This document shows, piece after piece, positions 16,904 to 24,791 of a stretch of DNA of 43,250 nt. Position 1 is the stretch's first letter. Each line of letters opens with the position of its first letter. Location: NCBI GenBank assembly GCA_034421015.1, contig DAOUKT010000031.1, positions 1 through 43,250 of the forward strand, in the 5' to 3' direction. A model generated the notes under the pieces. It worked only from the letters and a program-made list of their open reading frames with translations. It ran no database searches and was not told the DNA's origin. The position numbers and the translations under genes are program-made. Source of the stretch: DAOUJW01 sp034421015 (GTDB taxonomy: Bacteria; Chloroflexota; Dehalococcoidia; Lucifugimonadales; UBA2985).

Positions 16904-18340
16904 TCACCTGCTCTGCAGAGCCGCCAGAAACTCCGCCTGGGTCCTGGTCCCCTTGAGGGAGTTGCAGGCGTTGCACAACAGCTGCAGGTTGTCCATGTGG
17001 TCCGTCCCGCCCTTGGCCCTGGGCACTACGTGGTCGATAGTGAAGTTCCTGAAGGGGAAGGAAATCCTGCACCCCGCGCAGACGCCCTCCTGCATTCCAA
17101 AGAGGGTCTGCTTCTGCGTGCGGTAGGGCGGCGGCTTGTCTATGTCCGTCCGCCTTGGGATGTCGTCCCTGTAGATGACGCCAAGGCTGTCGAAGCCCAG
17201 CTCATTGGCCATGCGACGCTGCACCAGCGTCCGGGCCACCGGCGACAGGTCTATGCCTATCCACTGCCGCGCCAGCTTCTCCGCAGCTATGAGCGCGGTG
17301 GCGCAGTCGCAGAAGGGGTCCAGCACAATGTCGCCTTCATTGGACGATGCGCTGATTATGCGCTCCAGCAGCGCGAGGGGCTTCTGGGTTGGGTAGCCGA
17401 CGTGTTCCTTCGAACGATTGTTGACGTTCTGAACATCTCCTATGAAATCCGAGACGGCTTCTCCTTTGGATGCTTCGAGGTAGCGCTTTAAGCGTGGGTA
17501 TCCTCCTTGTGTCCAGTCGATCAATCCTGCACTGGAGAGAGCGTCCAAACGCCCGTGAACACTCCCTATTGCTAGATACCCAGGAATCAGGTTTTCCTCA
17601 ATCCACCTTGCGTAACCCCCTGTTCGGGGAACGCTCCAGCACCTTCCGCTTTGGCCGGGGTCGTAACCTTGCCAAGGCATGCCGGATTCTCCGTTCGACA
17701 GTCCTGGTCCTGTCAAATCGCCCACACGGTAGCGTCCTCTTTCGTCAATATGCCGGTAGTCTCGTGCAACATAGGATTCACCGAGTGGCAGATATTGCGT
17801 GCGCCAAGTTGCGCCCGGGAGTGCATAGAAGAGCAATCTATCCGACACACTTGCGAACCGCTTCGCGTCACTATGGGAACTTGTTCGCTTCCAAGAAATC
17901 TCGTTCCTGAAGTTGGCCGCTCCGAACACGCTGTCCATGGTCAGCTTCAGGTAGTGGCTGGCCGTGGGGTCGCAGTGCAGGTAGACGGAGCCCGTCGGCT
18001 TCAGGATGCGCCTCATCTCCAGCAGCCGGACGGCCATCATAATCAGGTAGGACTTCATCCCCCTGCCGTGGGCAACGCCCGCCGCGTCGATGATGCTGTA
18101 CAGCCCGGGATGCTCCTCGGCTATCAGCCCGTGCCAGGCCAGGTCAACGTCGTTGAGGGTCCAGGTGTCCTTGAACGCCGCGCCGGCCGCCTCGGAGCCA
18201 ATGGGCGCGGAGTAGTCCCTGTTGGAGTTGAAGGGCGGGTCAAGGTATATCAGGTCAACGGACTCGGAGTTGAGGCCGCGCATGATGTCCAGGTTGTCCC
18301 CCGTCCACAGCGTGCGGTTCTTGAAGTTGGCTTCGGTCAT
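16904..18340 (-). CDS. Beta-class DNA methyltransferase fused to HNH nuclease
   Basis: A 478-residue protein from ATG 18340 (GAGGCGAG upstream; 42 residues of upstream open frame have no domain look). The N-terminus has TLWTGDNLDIM and catalytic motif IV DPPF (34-37). SAM-binding motif I comes later (DPFCDCAT, 341-348), preceded by GYPTQKPLALLERI; this IV-then-I order defines the beta class of N6-adenine/N4-cytosine methylases. The usual motif I is DPFCGxGT, so Gly is replaced by Asp and the second Gly by Ala. The last 70 residues are an HNH domain: C421-x2-C424, D436-H437, N451, C456-x2-C459. One chain could methylate and cut DNA, or the HNH may only guide binding. No separate restriction or specificity gene is nearby. 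Confidence 0.85.
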   Translation of the reverse strand: MTEANFKNRTLWTGDNLDIMRGLNSESVDLIYLDPPFNSNRDYSAPIGSEAAGAAFKDTWTLNDVDLAWHGLIAEEHPGLYSIIDAAGVAHGRGMKSYLIMMAVRLLEMRRILKPTGSVYLHCDPTASHYLKLTMDSVFGAANFRNEISWKRTSSHSDAKRFASVSDRLLFYALPGATWRTQYLPLGESYVARDYRHIDERGRYRVGDLTGPGLSNGESGMPWQGYDPGQSGRCWSVPRTGGYARWIEENLIPGYLAIGSVHGRLDALSSAGLIDWTQGGYPRLKRYLEASKGEAVSDFIGDVQNVNNRSKEHVGYPTQKPLALLERIISASSNEGDIVLDPFCDCATALIAAEKLARQWIGIDLSPVARTLVQRRMANELGFDSLGVIYRDDIPRRTDIDKPPPYRTQKQTLFGMQEGVCAGCRISFPFRNFTIDHVVPRAKGGTDHMDNLQLLCNACNSLKGTRTQAEFLAALQSR

Positions 18341-18448
18341 TTGTCTCGCCTCAGTGGGATAGTGAACCAATTCTATCACCTGGGACTGCGGGACGCGCAG
18401 GCGGGCAATGGAGCAACGGCGGCAGGCCGTCCATCGCCAAAGAGGCCG

Positions 18449-18477
18449 TTGACATCCCGCGCTCACTTGGATATGTT
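18449..18477 (+). promoter_or_regulatory. Promoter of the retropepsin-like gene
   Basis: TTGACA (18449-18454), a 17-bp spacer and TATGTT (18472-18477) form a near-consensus housekeeping promoter. Transcription would start near 18484, about 45 nt before the ATG at 18529. It lies in the divergent gap after the methyltransferase gene. Confidence 0.65.
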
Positions 18478-18528
18478 GAGGATACTAGCCTCGGCGCTCT
18501 GCGGGCCGGGCAAAGGAGCACAATTTCC

Positions 18529-18882
18529 ATGGGGATATTCAAGACGGACATCTTGGTCGGTGGGGGCAGGAATGGCTCCTTTGAGACGGTAACGGCGCTC
18601 GTGGACACGGGGGCAATATACTCCATGTTTCCAGCCCAGCTGCTGAGAAGACTTGGAGTGGAGCCGTTGGATGAGAGGGAGTTCACGCTGGCGGACGGCA
18701 GCAAGCGAACGCTGGAGTTGGGAGAGGTCCGGCTGCGCATCGGCTCCGCTGAACGTCCCAGCATTGCGATCTTCGGCCCAGATGATAGGGCGCTCTTGGG
18801 AGCGGTGTCCCTGGAGGAGTTCGGGCTGATTGCCGATACCACGCATCGTCAGCTGATTCCCGCCCCTGAGCTGCCTCTGTAG
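18529..18882 (+). CDS. Clan AA retropepsin-like aspartic protease, small
   Basis: A 117-residue protein with the single-lobe aspartic protease signature ALVDTGAIYSMFP (catalytic Asp26-Thr-Gly). A second hydrophobic-Gly block, ALLGAVSLEEFGLIAD (about 88-103), matches the psi-loop half of retroviral-type proteases. Such single-domain enzymes act as homodimers. The ATG has AAGGAG 10 nt upstream. It has its own promoter, is followed by a repeat, and is divergent from the methyltransferase-HNH gene. No signal peptide or membrane span is seen, so it should be cytoplasmic. Bacterial members of this clan are mostly uncharacterised; the substrate is unknown. Confidence 0.82.
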   Translation: MGIFKTDILVGGGRNGSFETVTALVDTGAIYSMFPAQLLRRLGVEPLDEREFTLADGSKRTLELGEVRLRIGSAERPSIAIFGPDDRALLGAVSLEEFGLIADTTHRQLIPAPELPL

Positions 18883-18898
18883 AAGGCGCGGGCTCCCG

Positions 18899-18950
18899 AC
18901 CATTCCTGCGCAGGCAGGAATCCAGGAGGGATGGTCTTGCGGCCCGCTCG
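18899..18950. repeat. Palindromic repeat, copy of the 16770 block
   Basis: The bases match 16769-16820 almost exactly: CATTCCTGCGCAGGCAGGAA, TCCAGGAGGGATGGTCTTGC, then GGCCCGCTCG. It contains the palindrome ATTCCTGCGCAGGCAGGAAT (18902-18921). The copy sits directly after the retropepsin stop. The DNA from here to the DUF5678 gene (about 18960-19117) is visibly lower in GC and holds no clear gene. Confidence 0.75.
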
Positions 18951-19117
18951 AATGGTTCCCTTCGGCTTTGCTCAGGGTAAACTCTAGACTCACCACGAGT
19001 TTCTGCAACCCCTGGTTATTCTCGCATCGCTCCGCTCAAAGCTATTACGCTTTCTGACACATACCTTATCTTTTCTGTGCTATCGTGGTATATTTATGCT
19101 GATACTGGAGGTGATGT

Positions 19118-19444
19118 ATGCCTGAGAGTGAGCCAAAGCTCTCTGGATCGCAAGAGGGCTTATCACCCATGAGTGAGCAAGAGGTAATTGATCTTATTGG
19201 AGACCCACAGGAAGTTGACAAGTCGCTAACTGCATTCCGAAAGTCAGCCCGTAAGTTGTCTTCTCGACAATCGAAGATGATGGAGCGGTATCCTCAAGAG
19301 TGGGTAGCTATTCATGCCGGCCGCGTCAGAGCGCATGGAGCGTCGATGGAATCTGTCCTCAGAGAGGTTGATGAAAAGGGGTTGGCTAGGAGTGAGACGA
19401 TTATACGGTTCATAGAAATCGAACCGCGAACGTTGATCCTCTAG
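19118..19444 (+). CDS. DUF5678-like small protein
   Basis: A 108-residue soluble protein. The ribosome-binding site is unusually strong: GGAGGTGAT at 19107-19115, 6 nt from GGAGG to ATG. Residues about 57-108 (RYPQEWVAIHAGRVRAHG, then SVLREVDEKG, ending PRTLIL) resemble DUF5678, a small alpha/beta domain of unknown function found in prokaryotes next to retropepsin-like genes. The first half is helical, with SEQEVIDLIGDPQEVDK and a basic KSARKLSSRQSKMM stretch. The stop codon is 2 nt before the next ATG, so the two genes are translationally coupled. The region is lower in GC than its surroundings, which hints at transfer. Confidence 0.7.
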   Translation: MPESEPKLSGSQEGLSPMSEQEVIDLIGDPQEVDKSLTAFRKSARKLSSRQSKMMERYPQEWVAIHAGRVRAHGASMESVLREVDEKGLARSETIIRFIEIEPRTLIL

Positions 19445-19446
19445 CC

Positions 19447-19899
19447 ATGTTGCGCGGTCGATTCGGAGACTCAACTGGCAGACCTTACATTGAGGGTCGT
19501 TTGTCACTTCCGGGTTTAGCCTATAGTGACATTTCGTTCCTAGTCGATACCGGTGCTGACACAACTACACTATTCCCGTTGGATTGTGGCAAGATGGGAA
19601 TAGATTTCAGTCGGTTACCTGGACCAGCTGAGGAAGGCGCGGCTGGCATTGGAGGTCGTGCCCTAAGCAAGACTCTGCCAGCCGTAATTGCCTTCAATGA
19701 TCCCGGCTCCAAAATCTATGCGTATCACATTGAACTCTCCGTGATACAACCCAACGAGGATATCGAGCACATTCCTTCATTGCTAGGACGAGATGTGCTC
19801 AATCACTGGACTATGAGATATTCATACCCCACACGACGCCTCACCGCCTCCGTTGTCAGTGCGGGCTTCATATTTCCTGTAAATCGCCAGCCAAACTGA
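19447..19899 (+). CDS. Retropepsin-like aspartic protease, partner of DUF5678 gene
   Basis: A 150-residue protein with the aspartic protease signature FLVDTGADTTTLFP (Asp34-Thr-Gly), a likely flap GIGG (67-70) and the second-half motif SLLGRDVLNHW (111-121). It would form a homodimeric protease with two Asp34 residues at the active site. No signal peptide or membrane span is visible. The ATG is 2 nt after the stop of the DUF5678-like gene; no separate ribosome-binding site stands out, so it depends on coupled translation. It is only distantly like the protease at 18529, sharing little beyond the core motif. The substrate is unknown; the small upstream protein is an obvious candidate partner or target (inference). 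Confidence 0.8.
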   Translation: MLRGRFGDSTGRPYIEGRLSLPGLAYSDISFLVDTGADTTTLFPLDCGKMGIDFSRLPGPAEEGAAGIGGRALSKTLPAVIAFNDPGSKIYAYHIELSVIQPNEDIEHIPSLLGRDVLNHWTMRYSYPTRRLTASVVSAGFIFPVNRQPN

Positions 19900-19921
19900 G
19901 ACACTGACTATTCCCCAGCTA

Positions 19922-19950
19922 TTGACCGACCCATTCCGAAGGCATACACT
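19922..19950 (+). promoter_or_regulatory. pur operon promoter
   Basis: TTGACC (19922-19927), 17 bp, then TACACT (19945-19950) matches the housekeeping promoter pattern. The start would be near 19957, leaving a short leader of about 25 nt before purF. This leaves no room for a purine riboswitch or attenuator. Confidence 0.6.
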
Positions 19951-19981
19951 ATAGGGACTTTCCTGGAAAGAAAGGGAGCTC

Positions 19982-21427
19982 TTGAGCAAAGTGACCTTTC
20001 CGATGGAAGAAGTGGCGGCGGGGGCTGGCGATATACCCCATGAGGAGTGTGGGGTAATTGGGGTGTACGCCCCGGGGGATGACGTAGCCCGAATTGCCTT
20101 CTTTGGCCTCTTCGCGCTCCAGCATCGGGGGCAGGAGAGCGCGGGCATAGCCGTCAGCGACGGCGCCACCATCAAAGACCACAGCGCAATGGGACTGGTG
20201 ACCCAGGCCTTCCGCGAGCAGGACCTGGAGCGGCTTACCGGTCACGCAGCCATAGGCCACACCAGGTACTCCACCACAGGTTCCAGCCTGCTCTGCAACG
20301 CTCAGCCCATTCTGGTCAACGGCCCTTACGGCCAGCTTGCCCTCGGCCATAACGGGAACGTCGTCAACCCCGGCCCGCTCCGGGCGGAGCTTGAGGACTG
20401 GGGCTGCGTCTTCTCCGCGACTACCGACTCCGAGACCCTGGCCCACCTGCTTGCCAACGCTCCCGGCAGGGACTGGGGCGAGCGGGTGCAGTACCTTATG
20501 AGGCGTGCCCAGGGAGCCTACTCCCTTGTGGTGCTGACCAAGGACTCCCTCATGGCCATCCGCGACCCCCTGGGCGTCCGTCCCCTCTGCGTGGGCAGGC
20601 TGAACGACGGCGGGTGGATTGTCGCCTCCGAGACCTGCGCCCTGGACCACCTTGGAGCGCAGGTCGTGCGGGAGATCGAGCCCGGGGAGGCCGTCGCCAT
20701 AGACGACGACGGCATGAGGACAATATACAAGAGCCATGAGCGCAGGCGGGCGTTCTGCATCTTCGAGTACATCTACTTCGCCAGGCCCGACAGCGTCTTT
20801 GGCGGCAAGCTGACCTTCACCATGCGGCAGGCGATGGGCGCGGAGCTGGCCCGGGAGCATCCCGTGGACGCCGACGTGGTCATCGGCGTGCCGGACTCCG
20901 CGACGGCGGCCGCGGTGGGCTACGCGCAGGAGGCGGGCGTCCCCTACAGCGAGGGGCTGACCAAGAACCGCTACGTGGGCCGGACATTCATTGAGCCGGA
21001 CCAGCGGGTCAGGGACCTGGGCGTGCAGCTCAAGTTCAACCCCCTGCCGGACGTGCTTGCCGGCAAGCGCGTGGTGGTGGTGGACGACAGCATTGTTCGC
21101 GGCACAACCACGCCCCACGTGGTCAGGCTGGTGCAGAGGGCCGGAGCCAAAGAGGTGCACCTGCGGGTGTGCGCCCCTCCGCTGAAGCACCCCTGCCATC
21201 TGGGAGTCGACATGGCGACGTATAGCGAGCTGATCGCCGCCAACAACAGCATCGAAGAGATACGGCAATTCGTGGGCGCCGACTCGCTGGGCTATCTCAG
21301 CGTGGAGGGCCTGCTGAAGGCCGCGGGCGGCGAACCTGGCAGCCACTGCACCGGCTGTTTCACCGGCAACCATCCCATTCCGGTACAGCTGGAGATGGGC
21401 AAGCTGGCCCTGGAAGTCGCCAGATAG
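19982..21427 (+). CDS. purF: Amidophosphoribosyltransferase
   Basis: First committed step of purine synthesis: PRPP plus glutamine to phosphoribosylamine. The 481-residue protein has an Ntn glutaminase domain whose nucleophile, Cys23 (EECGVIGVY), is exposed by cleaving a short propeptide. It also has a phosphoribosyltransferase domain with PRPP loop VVVVDDSIVRGTT (364-376). Four cysteines (C259, C405, C456, C459) match the [4Fe-4S] ligands of the B. subtilis-type enzyme, so it should be oxygen-sensitive. The frame opens at TTG 19982 with AAGGGAG 3 nt upstream; GTG 19991 and ATG 20003 are alternatives. It is the first gene of purF-purM-purH-GT. Confidence 0.96.
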   Translation: MSKVTFPMEEVAAGAGDIPHEECGVIGVYAPGDDVARIAFFGLFALQHRGQESAGIAVSDGATIKDHSAMGLVTQAFREQDLERLTGHAAIGHTRYSTTGSSLLCNAQPILVNGPYGQLALGHNGNVVNPGPLRAELEDWGCVFSATTDSETLAHLLANAPGRDWGERVQYLMRRAQGAYSLVVLTKDSLMAIRDPLGVRPLCVGRLNDGGWIVASETCALDHLGAQVVREIEPGEAVAIDDDGMRTIYKSHERRRAFCIFEYIYFARPDSVFGGKLTFTMRQAMGAELAREHPVDADVVIGVPDSATAAAVGYAQEAGVPYSEGLTKNRYVGRTFIEPDQRVRDLGVQLKFNPLPDVLAGKRVVVVDDSIVRGTTTPHVVRLVQRAGAKEVHLRVCAPPLKHPCHLGVDMATYSELIAANNSIEEIRQFVGADSLGYLSVEGLLKAAGGEPGSHCTGCFTGNHPIPVQLEMGKLALEVAR

Positions 21428-21439
21428 TGTCAATGCCCC

Positions 21440-22450
21440 ATGCCTGGTGAGACCTACCTCGCCGCCGGTGTCGACCTGAGAGCGGCGCATAAGGCCACGG
21501 AGCGCATAAAGAAGCTGGCCGCACGTACCCTTGGGCCCGAGGTGATCGGCGGCGTTGGCTTCTTCGGGGGGCTTTACCAGCTTCAGGGCTACCGGCAGCC
21601 CGTCCTGGTCTCAAGCACCGACTCGCCGGGCACCAAGCTGAAGCTGGCAACCCTGATGGACCGGTTCGACACCGTTGGCATCGACGCGGTGAACCACTGC
21701 GTCAACGACGTCTTCACCTGCGGCGCCAAGCCCCTCTTCTTCCTGGACTACATAGGCGTGGGCCGTCTGGACCCGGGAAGGGCCGAGGCCCTTGTGAAGG
21801 GCATCGCCGAGGCCTGCGAGGCCGTGGGCTGCGCCCTCATAGGCGGCGAGACGGCGGAGCTGCCCGGCATCTACCCGGAGGACGGCTTCGACCTGGCGGG
21901 TTTCGCCGTGGGCGTGGTGGAGAAGGACGAGATCCTGGACGTCTCAACCATCGCAGAGGGCGACGCGCTGCTGGCCGTCCCATCCAACGGCCTGCACACC
22001 AATGGCTACTCCCTGGCCCGCAGGGTGTTCCGTGTGGAGGAGGACCCGTCGGTCCTGGGCCGGACATTCCCTGAGCTTGGCGAGACCCTGGGCGATGCGC
22101 TGCTGAGGCCACATCGGTGCTACTACCCGCTGCTGGAACCGGCGCTGCCCCTCATCAAGGGCATGGCCCACGTCACCGGCGGCGGCCTGCCGGAGAACGT
22201 GCCCAGGATTCTCCCGGAGGGTCTGAGCGCGCGGTTCGATGAGTCTGCCTGGGACGTCCCGCCCATCTTCGGGCTGATCCAGGACGCCGGCGGGGTGGAC
22301 AGGGACGAGATGTACAGGGTGTTCAACATGGGCGTCGGGATGGTCCTGGCGTGCGACCCGCCCCGCGTGGACGACGTTCGCCGCGCCGTGCCAGAGGCCC
22401 GGGTGGTGGGCGAGGTGGTCAGGGGCGCAGAAGTAACAATATCGAGGTAG
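21440..22450 (+). CDS. purM: Phosphoribosylformylglycinamidine cyclo-ligase
   Basis: AIR synthetase, the fifth step of purine synthesis: it closes the imidazole ring of FGAM using ATP. The 336-residue length is normal. The N-terminus TYLAAGVDLRAAHKA and motifs SSTDSPGTKLKLA, VNDVFTCGAKPLFFLDYI and GGETAELPGIYP are characteristic of PurM; the usual DGVGTK is DSPGTK here. ATG 21440 lies 12 nt after purF, with no strong ribosome-binding site, so it is probably coupled to purF translation. The stop codon overlaps the purH Shine-Dalgarno region. Confidence 0.95.
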   Translation: MPGETYLAAGVDLRAAHKATERIKKLAARTLGPEVIGGVGFFGGLYQLQGYRQPVLVSSTDSPGTKLKLATLMDRFDTVGIDAVNHCVNDVFTCGAKPLFFLDYIGVGRLDPGRAEALVKGIAEACEAVGCALIGGETAELPGIYPEDGFDLAGFAVGVVEKDEILDVSTIAEGDALLAVPSNGLHTNGYSLARRVFRVEEDPSVLGRTFPELGETLGDALLRPHRCYYPLLEPALPLIKGMAHVTGGGLPENVPRILPEGLSARFDESAWDVPPIFGLIQDAGGVDRDEMYRVFNMGVGMVLACDPPRVDDVRRAVPEARVVGEVVRGAEVTISR

Positions 22451-22453
22451 CGA

Positions 22454-24016
22454 ATGAAAGCTCTTATCAGCGTATACGACAAGACGGGGATTGTGGAGTT
22501 CGGACGGCAGCTGGCGGACCTGGGCGTCGAGCTGGTCAGCACCGGCGGCACTCACCGCACCCTGCAGGACGCCAACCTCCCCGTGCAGCAGGTCTCGGAC
22601 CTGACGGGCTTCCCGGAGATACTGGACGGCCGCGTCAAGACCCTGCACCCGTCCATCCACGGCGGCATCCTTGCCCGCCGGGACGTGCCCGCCCACGTCT
22701 CCGAGCTTGAGAACCGCAGCATTGCGTCCATTGACCTGGTGGCCGTCAACCTCTACCCCTTCGCTGAGACCATCGCCAAGCCGGACGTGAGCCTTGAAGA
22801 GGCGCTGGAGAACATCGACATCGGCGGCCCAACCATGATCCGCGCCGCGGCCAAGAACTTCCCATTCGTCGCTGTGGTGGTGGACCCGTCGGACTACGAC
22901 TGGGTCGTAGAGCGCATGGCGGCGGGCGGCATTCCAATGGAGGAGAGGCAGCGACTGGCGCAGAAGGCGTTCCAGCACGTTGCCTATTACGACACGCTGA
23001 TAGCGTCATACCTGCGCCGCGACGACCCCGCAGGGGCCTTCCCCCAGGAGCTCACCGTGGCATACCGCCGGGTGCAGGAGCTCCGCTACGGCGAGAACCC
23101 CCACCAGCAGGGTTCCCTCTATACGGAGCCTCTGATTGACTTTGCAAGTCTCGCCACCGGCTCACAGGTGCTCGGCCAGGAGCCGTCGTTGTGCAACGTG
23201 TACGATATGTCGGCGGCGCTGGAGAGCGTACGCGACTTCACAGACAGGCCTGCGGCCGTGGTCATCAAGCACGCCACGCCCAGCGGCTTTGCCTTCGGCG
23301 CGACCACGGCTGAGGCGCTTGAGAAGGCCATCCACGCGGACGCCACGTCCGCGTTTGGCGGCATCATCGGGCTGAACCGGCCGATGGACGTGGAGACGGC
23401 CCAGGTTGTGGCCCGGTTCCGGGAGCTGGAGTCGTCCAACATAGACGCCATTGTTGCGCCCGGCGCGGCCGACGAGGCCGTGGCCATACTGCGCAGCACT
23501 CGAAGGCGGATGGTGCTGTACACCGTGGACGACCTGGGGCCGCTGCCGGCGGGCAGCGTCAACCTGAAGCAGGTGCCCGGGGGCCTCCTGTACCAGCAGG
23601 CAAACACGGCGCCCTTAGACCGCACGTCGTGGCGGGTGGCCACCCAGGCCCAGCCCACCCCGGAGCAGCTGTGCGGCATGGAAGACGCCTGGCTGCTGAT
23701 GCGCCACATCCGCTCCAACACCATTCTGGTCTGGGACGAGGCCGCGGGGGTGACGCTGGGCATAGGCAGCGGCCAGGTGAGCAGAGTCGGCTCGGCTCGC
23801 ATAGCCCTGGAGCAGGCCGGCGAGCGCGCCCGGGGGGCCATCCTGGCGTCGGACTCCTTCTTCCCCTTCCAGGACACGGTGGAGCTGGCGGCCGGCTACG
23901 GGATCGCGGCCATCGTGCAGCAGGGCGGCTCGATAAACGACCAGGCCTCCATAGACGCCGCCGATGCCGCGGGCATTTCCATGGTGCTCACCGGCGAGCG
24001 CGCCTTCTGGCACTAG
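22454..24016 (+). CDS. purH: Bifunctional AICAR transformylase/IMP cyclohydrolase
   Basis: Performs the last two steps to IMP. The 520-residue protein has an N-terminal IMP cyclohydrolase domain (ELVSTGGTHRTL, GRVKTLHPSIHGGIL, VAVNLYPF) and a C-terminal AICAR formyltransferase domain (YGENPHQQGSLY, VIKHATPSGFAFG, SDSFFPFQDTVELAA, QQGGSINDQ). The catalytic Lys-His pair is kept, but KHxNPCG reads KHATPSG and the terminal RHFRH reads RAFWH, both unusual. The ATG follows GAGGTAG, which includes the purM stop codon, so the genes are coupled. Confidence 0.95.
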   Translation: MKALISVYDKTGIVEFGRQLADLGVELVSTGGTHRTLQDANLPVQQVSDLTGFPEILDGRVKTLHPSIHGGILARRDVPAHVSELENRSIASIDLVAVNLYPFAETIAKPDVSLEEALENIDIGGPTMIRAAAKNFPFVAVVVDPSDYDWVVERMAAGGIPMEERQRLAQKAFQHVAYYDTLIASYLRRDDPAGAFPQELTVAYRRVQELRYGENPHQQGSLYTEPLIDFASLATGSQVLGQEPSLCNVYDMSAALESVRDFTDRPAAVVIKHATPSGFAFGATTAEALEKAIHADATSAFGGIIGLNRPMDVETAQVVARFRELESSNIDAIVAPGAADEAVAILRSTRRRMVLYTVDDLGPLPAGSVNLKQVPGGLLYQQANTAPLDRTSWRVATQAQPTPEQLCGMEDAWLLMRHIRSNTILVWDEAAGVTLGIGSGQVSRVGSARIALEQAGERARGAILASDSFFPFQDTVELAAGYGIAAIVQQGGSINDQASIDAADAAGISMVLTGERAFWH

Positions 24017-24024
24017 AGCGACCG

Positions 24025-24765
24025 ATGGCCCCACTGGTCGACGTTGTAATCCCCGTCCTGAACGAGGAGCGGGCCCTGCCCATCTGCGTAGCCAACCTCC
24101 TGGAGTTCCTTGGCGATAACTCCCCTTACACCTACCGCATCGTGGTCGCGGACAACGGGTCGTCGGACAGGACGCCGGAGATAGCCGAGGCCCTCTCCCA
24201 GGAGCACGAGCAGGTGACCTGGAGCCGCCTGGAGATCAGGGGCCGGGGCAGAGCGCTGCGGAAGGCGTGGCTGGAGAGCGACGCCGATATCCTAACGTAC
24301 ATGGACGTGGACCTGTCCACGGGCCTGGAGGCGTTCCCGCCCCTGGTGCGCGCCGTCGGTGAGGAGGGCTACGACCTGGCCATCGGCTCGCGGCTGATGA
24401 AGGGGTCGCTGGTGGAGAAGCGCACACTAAAAAGGGAGATCACCTCCCGCGGCTACAACGTCATCATCAAGGCCATGTTCTTCACCCGGTTCTCGGACGC
24501 CCAGTGCGGCTTCAAGGCCATCAGCAGCAGGGCGGCACAGGCCTTGGTGCCCAAGATAAAGGACCAGGCGTGGTTCTTCGACTCGGAGCTGCTGATACTG
24601 GCGGAGAAGGGCGGCTACCGCATCAAGGACATCCCAGTCCACTGGGTGGACGACCCGGACACGCGCGTCCGCGTCATCAAGACCGCCACGGACGACCTCA
24701 AGGGTCTGTTCAGGCTGAGGTTCGGCGGCGTGTCCAGGGCGCTGAAGTCGGACGGCCGCCGTTAA
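24025..24765 (+). CDS. GT2 glycosyltransferase, dolichyl-phosphate-sugar synthase-like
   Basis: A 246-residue GT-A glycosyltransferase without membrane spans. Motifs: VVIPVLNEE (7-15), VADNGSSDRT (41-50), metal-binding DVD (94-96) in YMDVDLST, then IGSRL, DAQCGFKA, and WFFDSELL followed by KDIPVHWVDDPDTRV. This is the pattern of ALG5/DPM1-like enzymes, which put a sugar on a polyprenyl phosphate at the inner membrane face. ATG 24025 lies 8 nt after purH; a longer open frame starting inside purH is a shadow. It is the last gene of the pur operon and is unrelated to purine synthesis. The donor sugar is unknown. Confidence 0.85.
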   Translation: MAPLVDVVIPVLNEERALPICVANLLEFLGDNSPYTYRIVVADNGSSDRTPEIAEALSQEHEQVTWSRLEIRGRGRALRKAWLESDADILTYMDVDLSTGLEAFPPLVRAVGEEGYDLAIGSRLMKGSLVEKRTLKREITSRGYNVIIKAMFFTRFSDAQCGFKAISSRAAQALVPKIKDQAWFFDSELLILAEKGGYRIKDIPVHWVDDPDTRVRVIKTATDDLKGLFRLRFGGVSRALKSDGRR

Positions 24766-24791
24766 CGGCAAGCGGAACCGTCAGTCGCTCT

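Noticed and set aside
18341..18466. 42-residue N-terminal extension of the methyltransferase
   Set aside because: No domain character, it overlaps the divergent promoter region, and ATG 18340 has a good ribosome-binding site.
23629..24024. Upstream extension of the glycosyltransferase inside purH
   Set aside because: It is the out-of-frame shadow of purH; the GT fold begins at MAPLVDVVIP (24025).
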